From an uncultured Gilliamella sp. (GTDB lineage: Bacteria; Pseudomonadota; Gammaproteobacteria; Enterobacterales; Orbaceae), in NCBI GenBank assembly GCA_946482005.1, contig CAMLPV010000016.1, positions 1 to 54,812 on the forward strand: a stretch of DNA of 54,812 nucleotides, in the 5' to 3' direction. Position numbers and translations under genes: made by a program. The notes under the pieces were generated by a model that had not been told where the DNA came from, did no database searches, and saw only the letters and a list, made by a program, of their open reading frames with translations. Positions 1-8,106 of the stretch are shown here, piece by piece; within the stretch, counting starts at the first letter, position 1, and every line of letters starts with the position of its first letter.

Positions 1-119
1 ATGATTTTGAAGGAATGTTAATTGTTCTAGGTATTACTTGGGAAGGCATTTTGGAATCATTTGAAATGGTTAACAATGAAACAATTATCAATAATCGTCT
101 GGAGTTTTTTACTACCTAA
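1..119 (+). pseudogene. 3' end of a copy of the unknown gene at 3501..3938 (partial at window edge)
   Basis: The reading frame from base 3 matches the last ~35 residues of the protein at 3501-3938 almost exactly (one Thr to Asn change). It then gains four residues (Phe-Phe-Thr-Thr) before its stop, because of a 12-bp insertion that removes the original stop. The 5' part lies outside the window, so it cannot be said whether the gene is whole; it may be an intact paralogue cut by the window edge. Function unknown. Confidence 0.6.
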
Positions 120-233
120 TATTCTTCATATAGTTCAAAAATAACTGTTTTAACCGATTTAATTGATCAATAGTCAATCAGATGGAGATAATCTCCCATT
201 AGTTTACATCATTTCTTCTTATGGATGATTATA

Positions 234-671
234 TTAGTTTCCTTGAAGGATTGTTAATAGTTCTTCTGGTTTTTTAACTGATTGAATTCGCTCTCTTGTA
301 TTTTCAGCAATAACCGCTCGCGTTAATTGCCCTAAAATATCTAAATGTTCATTATTTTTAACTGCTATACCGACTACCACATAAGCAATATTGTTATCTT
401 CATCCCATTTTATGCCTTGCGGATAATATATTACTTTCAAACCAGTTTCAATTACACTATTTCGTTTGTCTGTAGTGCCATGTGGAATAGCAATACCGTT
501 ACCCAAAAATGTGGAAATTTGTGCATCACGGTCAAACATGGCTTGAGTATAGTCATCTTTTACTAAACCAGATTTAATCATGTTTGCTGCTACAGCTCAA
601 ATTGCTTCTGATTTAGAATAACATCCATTAATGATTGAAATATCATCGACTGTTAATTTTAAATTGCTCAT
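234..671 (-). pseudogene. PTS fructose/mannitol-family EIIA, copy A, with in-frame TGA
   Basis: EIIA proteins of this family pass phosphate from HPr to an EIIB domain through an active-site histidine. The frame from the ATG at 671 encodes 145 residues with the active-site Gly-Ile-Ala-Ile-Pro-His-Gly-Thr motif (His64), the normal size for a stand-alone EIIA. Codon 25 (597-599) is TGA where the family usually has an Arg or similar residue, so only a 115-residue product from the internal ATG at 581 is open, without a good ribosome site. It is identical to the copy at 4055-4492 except for one synonymous difference at 249. The linked EIIBC gene here is only a 3' fragment, so this copy has no partner of its own. 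Confidence 0.85.
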
Positions 672-716
672 TTTATTTCCTTATTAATTTAGATAAATAT
701 CATATTAAATGGTTAG

Positions 717-972
717 TTATTTATGTACTTCAGTCGCTAATTGTCGGTTTTGATGAATATGCACTAAACCTAACAATATTGCTCCAACTAATGCGCCAGT
801 AAAAATACAACCGACCCATAAAAATGGTTTATTGACTAATGGAATTACTAAGAAACCACCATGAGGTGCAGGTACTTGTATTTGACTAATAAATGTTAGT
901 ACCGATGCGATAGCTGAAGATAACATCATAATAGGAATTACGCGTAGAGGATCATTTGCCACGAATGGAATA
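717..972 (-). pseudogene. 3' fragment of a PTS EIIBC gene (copy A)
   Basis: The frame ending at 717 encodes the last ~85 residues of the EIIC domain found in full at 4550-5965, from the Ile-Pro-Phe-x-Ala-x-Asp-Pro-Leu-Arg segment to the C-terminus. Several substitutions and a different last four residues show divergence of several percent. Upstream of about 972 the frame runs into unrelated antisense sequence of a threonine synthase fragment, so the first ~385 codons are missing. It cannot be functional. Confidence 0.88.
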
Positions 973-973
973 G

Positions 974-1249
974 ACTGTGCAGGAACTTGATAAAAAAGGT
1001 TATCTTTCTGAACCTCATGGTGCAATTGCTTATCGTGCACTGCGAGATCAGTTACAAGAAGGGGAATACGGACTATTTTTAGGTACTGCACATCCAGCTA
1101 AATTTAAAGAAGTGGTAGAAGACATTCTTGGTAAATCAATTCCTCTACCGAAAGCACTCGCTGAACGTGCAGATATGACATTACTTTCTCATTATATGCC
1201 AGATGATTTTGCCAAATTGCGTGATTTTTTAATTAAATTAGATTGGTAA
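974..1249 (+). pseudogene. thrC: 3' fragment of threonine synthase
   Basis: The 91-residue frame matches the C-terminus of proteobacterial threonine synthase (Ser-Glu-Pro-His, Ala-Tyr-Arg-Ala-Leu-Arg, Leu-Gly-Thr-Ala-His-Pro-Ala-Lys-Phe, then a Leu-Leu-Ser-His tail). The full enzyme is about 425 residues; the PLP lysine and about 330 N-terminal residues are absent. The fragment begins where homology to the EIIBC copy ends, so both genes are cut at the same junction. It keeps its own terminator just downstream. A GTG at 977 can be read as a start but is simply an internal codon. Confidence 0.88.
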
Positions 1250-1257
1250 ATCTTTAT

Positions 1258-1295
1258 TTCCGTCGTTAGTTTGGCGACGGAATTTTTGTTTTATT
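1258..1295 (+). terminator. Rho-independent terminator of thrC
   Basis: An 8-bp perfect stem (TTCCGTCG at 1258-1265 with CGACGGAA at 1275-1282) is followed by a T-rich run from 1283. It sits 8 bases after the thrC stop. Confidence 0.85.
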
Positions 1296-1865
1296 ATTTT
1301 TTATTAACCTAATCTATTGGATTATTGTTTAGTTTTTTTATAATTGGCGAGTCCTTAATCTCTTTCTAATGTTAATATTGAAGCTAATAAATTTTCTTTA
1401 ATAGTTTAAGATTAGGTATACCAATCTCGACTTACCGCGATCATTTTTTATTTTAAAAAATTATGATTTAATGTGTCTGCGTATTTTTCGTTTCTGTTGA
1501 TGTGTTTACTGTCAATTATTATTGTTGATCTAGTTTATAATCGTTTAATTTTTTACTTTGTTCTTTCTAGTTTCTCTTATTATGTAGCCTTAAAACTATA
1601 ACTAAAAAACGTTATAACTTTTATAGATTTACCAATGTTATAGTATAGTAGCAATAAATGAAATGATAAGAATAATAATGTATATATTCATTAATTTAAT
1701 AGTTTTTTTAATAAATTAATGAGGATTATCTCTTAATTTTAGTTATGTTTAAAATGAATAGAATCATAAATTTATTAATGTAACAACCATTCATTATTGA
1801 AACCTTGTTTTAATTGATATTTTCAGCTATTGTAGTGTTAGTTGTGACATTATTAGGATAATTTT
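1296..1865. other. Long AT-rich intergenic region upstream of nrdR
   Basis: About 570 bases with no open frame of note on either strand and no RNA gene seen. It must contain the nrdR-ribD promoter. It adjoins the rearranged thrC/EIIBC scar, so it may be partly decayed sequence. Confidence 0.5.
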
Positions 1866-2318
1866 ATGCACTGTCCGTTTTGTAATGCTGATGATACCAA
1901 GGTGATTGATTCACGTCTTGTTGGTGAGGGTTTTCAAGTTCGTCGTCGTCGACAATGTGTAGAATGCAATGAACGTTTTACTACATTTGAAGTTGCTGAA
2001 TTAATTATGCCTAATGTTATCAAAAGTAATAAAGTTCGTGAGCCGTTCAATGAAGATAAATTACGCAATGGTATAAAACGCGCATTAGAAAAGCGCCCAG
2101 TTGGTCTTGATGAAATTGAAGACGCAATTACGCGTATAAAATCAAAAATTAGAGCAACGGGTGAACGTGAAATACCAGCTAAACTTATCGGTAATTATGT
2201 TATTGAAGAACTAAAAGATCTAGATAAAGTTGCCTATATCCGTTTTGCTTCAGTCTATTTTAGTTTCCATGATATTGAGCAATTTAGTAACGAAATTGCT
2301 AAACTACAACAAAAATAA
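1866..2318 (+). CDS. nrdR: Transcriptional repressor NrdR
   Basis: NrdR represses ribonucleotide reductase operons in response to bound ATP/dATP. The 150-residue protein has the usual family length. An N-terminal zinc ribbon is formed by Cys3, Cys6, Cys31 and Cys34, followed by a basic Arg-Arg-Arg-Arg stretch, and an ATP-cone domain spans about residues 49-139. It begins with Met-His-Cys-Pro-Phe-Cys, the standard NrdR start. It lies 9 bp upstream of ribD, the arrangement seen in many gammaproteobacteria, so the two are probably co-transcribed. Confidence 0.97.
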   Translation: MHCPFCNADDTKVIDSRLVGEGFQVRRRRQCVECNERFTTFEVAELIMPNVIKSNKVREPFNEDKLRNGIKRALEKRPVGLDEIEDAITRIKSKIRATGEREIPAKLIGNYVIEELKDLDKVAYIRFASVYFSFHDIEQFSNEIAKLQQK

Positions 2319-2327
2319 TTACGTGAT

Positions 2328-3437
2328 ATGATAAGTGATAAAGATCAATTTTATATGCAGCAAGCAATTGAGCTTGCTAAACTCGGACGCTTTACTACCC
2401 CTCCCAATCCCAATGTCGGTTGTGTTATTGTTAAAGATGATCAGATAATCGGCAAAGGTTATCATCAAAAAGCTGGTGAACCTCATGCAGAGGTTTATGC
2501 GCTAAAAATGGCTGGCAATAAGGCACAAGGAGCAACCGCTTATGTGACATTAGAACCATGTAGCCATTTTGGTCGAACCCCTCCCTGTGCTGATGCATTG
2601 ATAAAAGCAGGGATAACTCGTGTTGTTGTTGCTATGCAAGACCCTAATCCCAATGTTGCGGGTAACGGTATTAAACGATTAAAAGATGCTGGAATTGAAG
2701 TTATTGTTGGTGTTTTATATGAACAAGCTGAAGCCATTAATAAAGGTTTTTTAAAATGTATGCGTACAGGCATACCTTATGTCCAACTTAAACTCGCTTC
2801 CTCGTTAGATGGTAAAATTGCTATGGCATCAGGCGAAAGTAAATGGATCACGTCAAGTACAGCAAGACAAGATGTACAACAATATCGAGCTCAAGCTAGT
2901 TGTATTTTAAGTACCCGAGCAACGGTTCAAGCTGATAATGCAAGTTTAACGGTTAGATATAGCGAATTACCTAATGAGATTAGAAAAATCTATCCGCCAG
3001 AAAATATTCGACAACCTGTTCGCGTTATCATAGACAGCCAAAATCGATTAACAGGGGATGAAAATATCTTCAGTCAATTAGGTGAAACATGGATCGTGCG
3101 TAAACAAAATATCCCAATTATTAAACCCAATACCAAGTTAATTATTGAATCTTCAGATCAAAATTACATAGATCTAGTCGAATTATTAAAGGAATTAGGT
3201 AAAAATCAGATTAATTCTGTTTGGGTTGAAGCGGGGGCACATCTTGCTGGTGCGTTGATTGAACAAGATTTAGTTGATGAACTCATTATTTATTATGCGC
3301 CTAAATTGCTAGGTCATAATGCAAAAGATTTATGTGTATTACCTAATCTTAAAAAATTATCCTTAGCACCTCAATTTCAATTTGAATCCGTAAAAGCAAT
3401 AGGTGATGATTTAAGGATTATTTTAAAAAGAAAGTAA
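2328..3437 (+). CDS. ribD: Bifunctional riboflavin biosynthesis protein RibD (deaminase/reductase)
   Basis: RibD catalyses two successive steps of riboflavin synthesis: deamination of the pyrimidine released from GTP and NADPH-dependent reduction of its ribosyl side chain. The 369-residue protein is full length. The N-terminal deaminase domain has the zinc ligands His53 (His-Ala-Glu), Cys78 and Cys87 (Pro-Cys-Ser-His-Phe-Gly-Arg-Thr-Pro-Pro-Cys). The reductase domain starts near residue 150 with the Leu-Lys-x-Ala-x-Ser-Leu-Asp-Gly-Lys motif. It follows nrdR by 9 bp. The next gene usually found, ribE, is not here. Confidence 0.97.
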   Translation: MISDKDQFYMQQAIELAKLGRFTTPPNPNVGCVIVKDDQIIGKGYHQKAGEPHAEVYALKMAGNKAQGATAYVTLEPCSHFGRTPPCADALIKAGITRVVVAMQDPNPNVAGNGIKRLKDAGIEVIVGVLYEQAEAINKGFLKCMRTGIPYVQLKLASSLDGKIAMASGESKWITSSTARQDVQQYRAQASCILSTRATVQADNASLTVRYSELPNEIRKIYPPENIRQPVRVIIDSQNRLTGDENIFSQLGETWIVRKQNIPIIKPNTKLIIESSDQNYIDLVELLKELGKNQINSVWVEAGAHLAGALIEQDLVDELIIYYAPKLLGHNAKDLCVLPNLKKLSLAPQFQFESVKAIGDDLRIILKRK

Positions 3438-3500
3438 ACTTCTATCTTGATCATAGTTCAATAAGATGAAAACTGGAAATAGAAAAGCGATTTAATTGAT

Positions 3501-3938
3501 ATGTATGATAAAACAAAATTTAGTATGCTCAATATTGATGATTTTTTTAGTTCAGATCAATATCAGACTATTGAAGATTTTAGTTACGCTGATGTCCAAG
3601 GTATAGGAAAAGGTGGTTATCCAATTCTATTTTTTTATATTTTAGATCGCGTTGAGGCATTATCAATTGAAGAAGTTACGGATAACGCTTTTTTAATTGA
3701 TAAAGCTAATCAAATTTTAAGTTACCTTGGTTTTGATTTTAAGATTGGTCACCCGTTTGAGTTAACTGATGAATTTAATCATAACTATAGATTTAAAGAT
3801 AGGTTTATGGGAGATCAGATACGTTATTATTATGATTTTGAAGGAATGTTAATTGTTCTAGGCATTACTTGGGAAGGCATTTTGGAATCATTTGAAATGG
3901 TTACCAATGAAACAATTATCAATAATCGTCTGGAGTAA
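3501..3938 (+). CDS. Hypothetical protein, unknown family
   Basis: A 145-residue acidic protein rich in Asp, Phe, Tyr and Ile, with no signal peptide, membrane segment or motif recognised. Size and composition resemble small soluble immunity or single-domain proteins, but that is only an impression. No strong ribosome site precedes the ATG at 3501 and a later start is possible. It lies 63 bp after ribD and converges on the PTS operon. Its 3' end is duplicated at 1-119, so it belongs to the duplicated segment rather than to the nrdR-ribD unit. Real-gene status is supported by near-identical protein sequence in the second copy. Confidence 0.6.
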   Translation: MYDKTKFSMLNIDDFFSSDQYQTIEDFSYADVQGIGKGGYPILFFYILDRVEALSIEEVTDNAFLIDKANQILSYLGFDFKIGHPFELTDEFNHNYRFKDRFMGDQIRYYYDFEGMLIVLGITWEGILESFEMVTNETIINNRLE

Positions 3939-4013
3939 TATTCTTCATATAGTTTAAAAAATAACTGTTTTAACCGATTTAATTGATCAATCGTTAATTA
4001 GATGGCGGTAGAC

Positions 4014-4046
4014 TCCCATGAGTTCACACCATTTTTTCTCATGGGA
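4014..4046. terminator. Inverted repeat between convergent genes, possible terminator
   Basis: TCCCATGAG at 4014-4022 pairs with CTCATGGGA at 4038-4046 (9 bp, 15-nt loop). It lies 8 bases past the end of the EIIA gene and between convergent genes. No clear T-run follows on either strand. The equivalent hairpin in copy A (near 192-225) is degraded. Confidence 0.4.
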
Positions 4047-4054
4047 TGATTATA

Positions 4055-4492
4055 TTAGTTTCCTTGAAGAATTGTTAATAGTTCTTCTGGTTTTTTAACT
4101 GATTGAATTCGCTCTCTTGTATTTTCAGCAATAACCGCTCGCGTTAATTGCCCTAAAATATCTAAATGTTCATTATTTTTAACTGCTATACCGACTACCA
4201 CATAAGCAATATTGTTATCTTCATCCCATTTTATGCCTTGCGGATAATATATTACTTTCAAACCAGTTTCAATTACACTATTTCGTTTGTCTGTAGTGCC
4301 ATGTGGAATAGCAATACCGTTACCCAAAAATGTGGAAATTTGTGCATCACGGTCAAACATGGCTTGAGTATAGTCATCTTTTACTAAACCAGATTTAATC
4401 ATGTTTGCTGCTACAGCTCAAATTGCTTCTGATTTAGAATAACATCCATTAATGATTGAAATATCATCGACTGTTAATTTTAAATTGCTCAT
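4055..4492 (-). pseudogene. PTS fructose/mannitol-family EIIA, copy B, with in-frame TGA
   Basis: As the last gene of the gatY-kinase-EIIBC operon, it should supply the EIIA that phosphorylates the EIIB domain encoded 57 bp upstream. The 145-residue frame from the ATG at 4492 keeps the active-site His64 in an Ile-Pro-His-Gly-Thr motif and resembles mannitol-type EIIA (Asn-Asn-Glu-His near the middle). Codon 25 (4418-4420) is TGA, a likely CGA to TGA transition. Either the gene is dead, or a 115-residue protein is made by re-initiation at 4402, lacking the first 30 residues; a distant EIIA could also complement. The same stop occurs in copy A, which argues against a random sequencing error. 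Confidence 0.85.
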
Positions 4493-4549
4493 TTTATTTC
4501 CTTGTTGATTTAGATAAATAGAATATTAAATGATATATCAACTGGTTAA

Positions 4550-5965
4550 TTATTTAGGTGTTTTAGTCGCTAATTGTCGGTTTTGATGAATACGCACTAA
4601 ACCTAACAATAATGCTCCGACTAATGCGCCAGTAAAAATACAACCGACCCATAAAAATGGTTTATTGACTAACGGAAGTACTAAGAAACCACCATGAGGT
4701 GCAGGTACTTGTATTTGACTAATAAATGTTAGTACTGATGCGATAGCTGAAGATAACATCATAATAGGAATTACGCGTAGTGGATCTTTTGCTGCGAATG
4801 GAATGGCTCCTTCGGTGATATGGGTGGCTCCTAAAATATAATTTACTACACCTGCGGCACGTTCTTCTTCAGTAAAAGCCTTACCTCGAAAAATAGTAGT
4901 GGAAAAAGCGATAACAAAAGGAGGAACAATACAAGCAGCTGAAACACCCGCCATAAAGTAGAAGTTGCCCTCACCTAATAACATCGTACCTGTTACATAG
5001 GCAGCTTTATTCACAGGTCCACCAAAGTCGAATGAACACATTGCTCCAATAACCATACCAAGTAAAACAGGATTAGCAGATTGTAATGATTCGAGGAATG
5101 ATTTCATTGCATTGTTAATATCTGCTATTGGGCCACCCAGTAAGAACATACCAGCGCCAATTACAAATACACCAATTAATGGCATAATAAATATGGATTT
5201 AAGGCCTTCAAATGAACGAGGTAGTCCATCAAGTAATTTTTTGACAAAAAGCATCAAGTAACCAGCAGCAAAACCAGCTATGATACCCCCTAAGAATCCT
5301 GCACCAGTGACATTGGCTATTAATCCTCCAACAAACCCAGCAACCATCGCAGGTCTTCCGCCTATTGAGTAAGCAATAAAACCAGTAAAGATTGGTACCA
5401 TTATGCCAAATGCTTGCCCACCTATTTTCATCAATAACGCTGCAAACTCATTGTATTGAGCATTATTGGGATCGGCAGAATAGATTCCCCATAAAAATGA
5501 TAAAGCAATCAAGACCCCACCAGCTACCACAAAAGGCAACATGTTAGATACACCACTCATTAAATGTTTATAGATTTGACGTCCAATCGACTCTTTTACT
5601 ACAATTTGATTTGCTGATGTCGTGTTAGTAGTACTATTTTGTGTCCCTTTACGAATAGGAATCGTTCCAGAAGTAATTTGTTCAATTAATGTTGCGGCTT
5701 TATGAATACCATCTTTAACGGGAACTTCAATAACAGGTAATCCATTAAATCGATCGGGATTGACGTCTTTATCTGCTGCGATAATTACGCCAATGGCATT
5801 TGCAATATCAGCATCAGTAATAGCATTATCAACACCTCCAGCACCATTTGTTTCAACTTTTATTTCTATTCCTGCTTTTTGGGCTGCAGTTTTCAACGCT
5901 TCTTCTGCCATATAAGTATGGGCAATGCCTGTTGGGCATCCTGTAACGGCTAATATTTTCTTCAT
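4550..5965 (-). CDS. PTS fructose-family EIIBC permease (ketohexose, possibly tagatose)
   Basis: Membrane permease that imports a ketohexose and phosphorylates it at C1. The 471-residue protein has one N-terminal EIIB domain (phosphocysteine Cys10 in Gly-Cys-Pro-Thr-Gly-Ile-Ala-His-Thr-Tyr), a Thr/Ser/Asn-rich linker around residues 105-120, and an EIIC domain with about eight to ten membrane segments from ~135 to 460. E. coli FruA is longer (563 residues) because it has an extra EIIB-like domain; this is the single-B form. Operon position: 12 bp after the kinase gene, 57 bp before the broken EIIA. A fruA-like sequence beside gatY suggests a substrate other than plain fructose. Substrate is inferred. 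Confidence 0.9.
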   Translation of the reverse strand: MKKILAVTGCPTGIAHTYMAEEALKTAAQKAGIEIKVETNGAGGVDNAITDADIANAIGVIIAADKDVNPDRFNGLPVIEVPVKDGIHKAATLIEQITSGTIPIRKGTQNSTTNTTSANQIVVKESIGRQIYKHLMSGVSNMLPFVVAGGVLIALSFLWGIYSADPNNAQYNEFAALLMKIGGQAFGIMVPIFTGFIAYSIGGRPAMVAGFVGGLIANVTGAGFLGGIIAGFAAGYLMLFVKKLLDGLPRSFEGLKSIFIMPLIGVFVIGAGMFLLGGPIADINNAMKSFLESLQSANPVLLGMVIGAMCSFDFGGPVNKAAYVTGTMLLGEGNFYFMAGVSAACIVPPFVIAFSTTIFRGKAFTEEERAAGVVNYILGATHITEGAIPFAAKDPLRVIPIMMLSSAIASVLTFISQIQVPAPHGGFLVLPLVNKPFLWVGCIFTGALVGALLLGLVRIHQNRQLATKTPK

Positions 5966-5977
5966 AACATTCCCCTT

Positions 5978-6898
5978 TTATTTAATTTTGGTTACTGCTA
6001 GTTTGTCCATATAGACGTTGATTTTATCAAGTAAACCTAAGCCATCTGATTCGGCAACATTAGCGCCCGTTGCGGAAGCCTTTTTCATTGCATTCTCAAT
6101 ATTTCCTTGTTCTGGTAACCACTCGCTTAAAAAAGCTGCCAGTGATGCATCACCCGCACAAGCAGAGCTAACCAATTTGATTGTAACGGCATTGCAAAAC
6201 CAAATGTGTTGCCTATTTGAAAAATAGAGACCTTTAGATCCCATCGTTAATAAAATATTTTGAGCACCGAATGAGTGCACTGTTTCTATAGCTGTAATGA
6301 CTTGTTCAATTGTTTGGGTTTTTAATCCAAAAATATCATTTAATTCATCATCATTTGGTTTAATTAACAAAGGATGATAAGTGAGTAATTGTTTTAATTT
6401 TGGATGGCTGATGTCTAAAATAACTTGTATATTCTGTTTATGACATAACTCTATGATAGATTGGTAATAATCAGATTCAATATTATTTGGTAAACTACCA
6501 CTAATGACCAAATAACTATTTTTTTCAAGATTACGGATAATATTTAGCATTTCTGCCTTTTTGTTATCTGGAACAAAGGGCCCTTTACCAACTAATTTAT
6601 ATTCTTTCTGTCCATCATTAATAAAAACATTAATACGTGTGATATCGTCAATAAAGCAAGGCATTGTTTGAATTTGCATCTTAGTTAATTCTTCAACGAT
6701 ATATTTACCGGTAAATCCTCCAAAAAATCCTAATGCACACGTTGGTTTGTTAAATTTATGCAACACTATTGAAACATTGACTGCTTTGCCATTTGGACTG
6801 TATTCAGTATGTGATGTACGATTGACAGAATATGGAATTAATCCTTGGCAATGTATATTCATATCAATCGCAGTATTAAGTGTTAATGTATAGATCAT
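5978..6898 (-). CDS. PfkB-family 1-phosphofructokinase / tagatose-phosphate kinase-like
   Basis: The LacC/FruK branch of the PfkB family phosphorylates hexose monophosphates to 1,6-bisphosphates. At 306 residues it is typical. The N-terminus (Thr-Leu-Thr-Leu-Asn-Thr-Ala-Ile-Asp) and the Lys-Ala-Val-Asn-Val-Ser segment are family hallmarks. The second signature, normally Gly-Ala-Gly-Asp, reads Cys-Ala-Gly-Asp with catalytic Asp250, and the Gly-Gly of the usual Gly-Lys-Gly-x-Asn motif is altered to Asn-Gly-Lys-Ala-Val-Asn. It lies between gatY (11 bp) and the EIIBC gene (12 bp), so it should make the bisphosphate that GatY cleaves. Whether it acts on fructose-1-P or tagatose-1-P cannot be decided from sequence. 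Confidence 0.88.
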   Translation of the reverse strand: MIYTLTLNTAIDMNIHCQGLIPYSVNRTSHTEYSPNGKAVNVSIVLHKFNKPTCALGFFGGFTGKYIVEELTKMQIQTMPCFIDDITRINVFINDGQKEYKLVGKGPFVPDNKKAEMLNIIRNLEKNSYLVISGSLPNNIESDYYQSIIELCHKQNIQVILDISHPKLKQLLTYHPLLIKPNDDELNDIFGLKTQTIEQVITAIETVHSFGAQNILLTMGSKGLYFSNRQHIWFCNAVTIKLVSSACAGDASLAAFLSEWLPEQGNIENAMKKASATGANVAESDGLGLLDKINVYMDKLAVTKIK

Positions 6899-6909
6899 TA
6901 TATTGGCCT

Positions 6910-7800
<891 letters not shown>

Positions 7801-7872
7801 TTATAACTTTCAATTCGAAACTTATAATTTAAAATTATGCTTACAAAACGAAAGTTGTGCTAGTATTAATCG

Positions 7873-7888
7873 CGTGAGGAAGATCACA
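7873..7888. promoter_or_regulatory. Candidate CRP-binding site
   Basis: CGTGAGGAAGATCACA matches the TGTGA-N6-TCACA pattern at nine of ten positions, including both GTGA/TCAC half-sites. It lies ~110 bp upstream of gatY and ~220 bp upstream of the regulator gene. Catabolite control of a sugar operon is expected. The AGGAAG inside it could instead be a ribosome site for the small ORF at 7892. Confidence 0.5.
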
Positions 7889-7926
7889 AAAATGGATTTT
7901 AATATTCAAAAAATAATAAATTTGTT

Positions 7927-7945
7927 GCCAAAATTTAGTTTTGGC
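7927..7945. repeat. Inverted repeat in the divergent promoter region
   Basis: GCCAAAA (7927-7933) and TTTTGGC (7939-7945) form a 7-bp perfect inverted repeat with a 5-nt spacer. It overlaps the end of the possible small ORF at 7892-7951. It could be an operator for the DeoR-family regulator or an RNA hairpin. Confidence 0.4.
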
Positions 7946-8106
7946 GGTTAACTATTTATTACCTAGATTAGGTTGTAAGAACAATATAATTATTCTTGAT
8001 TTTTTTAAAGAATTAAGTAATTATTCGATCAATTGATATTGACCACTAGTATGATAAATTTTATTATCTTTGTTTTAATAATTATCAGTTATATAGGAAG
8101 TAAAAT

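Larger units (their letters stand above)
1..972. repeat. Duplicated segment, copy A (partner 3832..4804)
   Basis: Aligned by eye with 3832-4804. The copy contains the 3' end of an unknown gene, a whole EIIA gene and the last ~85 codons of an EIIBC gene, in the same order and orientation. It runs off the left edge of the window. Positions 250-682 are identical to 4071-4503 over 433 bp, while both flanks differ by several percent and the left flank has a 12-bp insertion near 105-116. Homology stops at about 971, where threonine synthase sequence begins. Confidence 0.9.
3832..4804. repeat. Duplicated segment, copy B (partner 1..972)
   Basis: This is the more complete partner of the copy at 1-972. 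It lies between the unknown gene at 3501 and the EIIBC gene, both of which continue beyond the repeat here. The central 433 bp (4071-4503) is identical to 250-682. Confidence 0.9.

Noticed and set aside
345..566. 73-residue plus-strand ORF, repeated at 4166-4387
   Set aside because: Antisense to the EIIA genes; its duplication simply follows from the identical EIIA tract. No ribosome site or known motif.
717..1091. A single 124-residue protein starting at 1091
   Set aside because: It fuses the EIIBC fragment to antisense sequence of thrC, so the first ~40 residues are not real protein sequence.
1296..1865. Search for a tRNA, small RNA or attachment site beside the thrC scar
   Set aside because: No cloverleaf, direct repeat or integrase was seen, so a mobile-element explanation for the scar is not supported.
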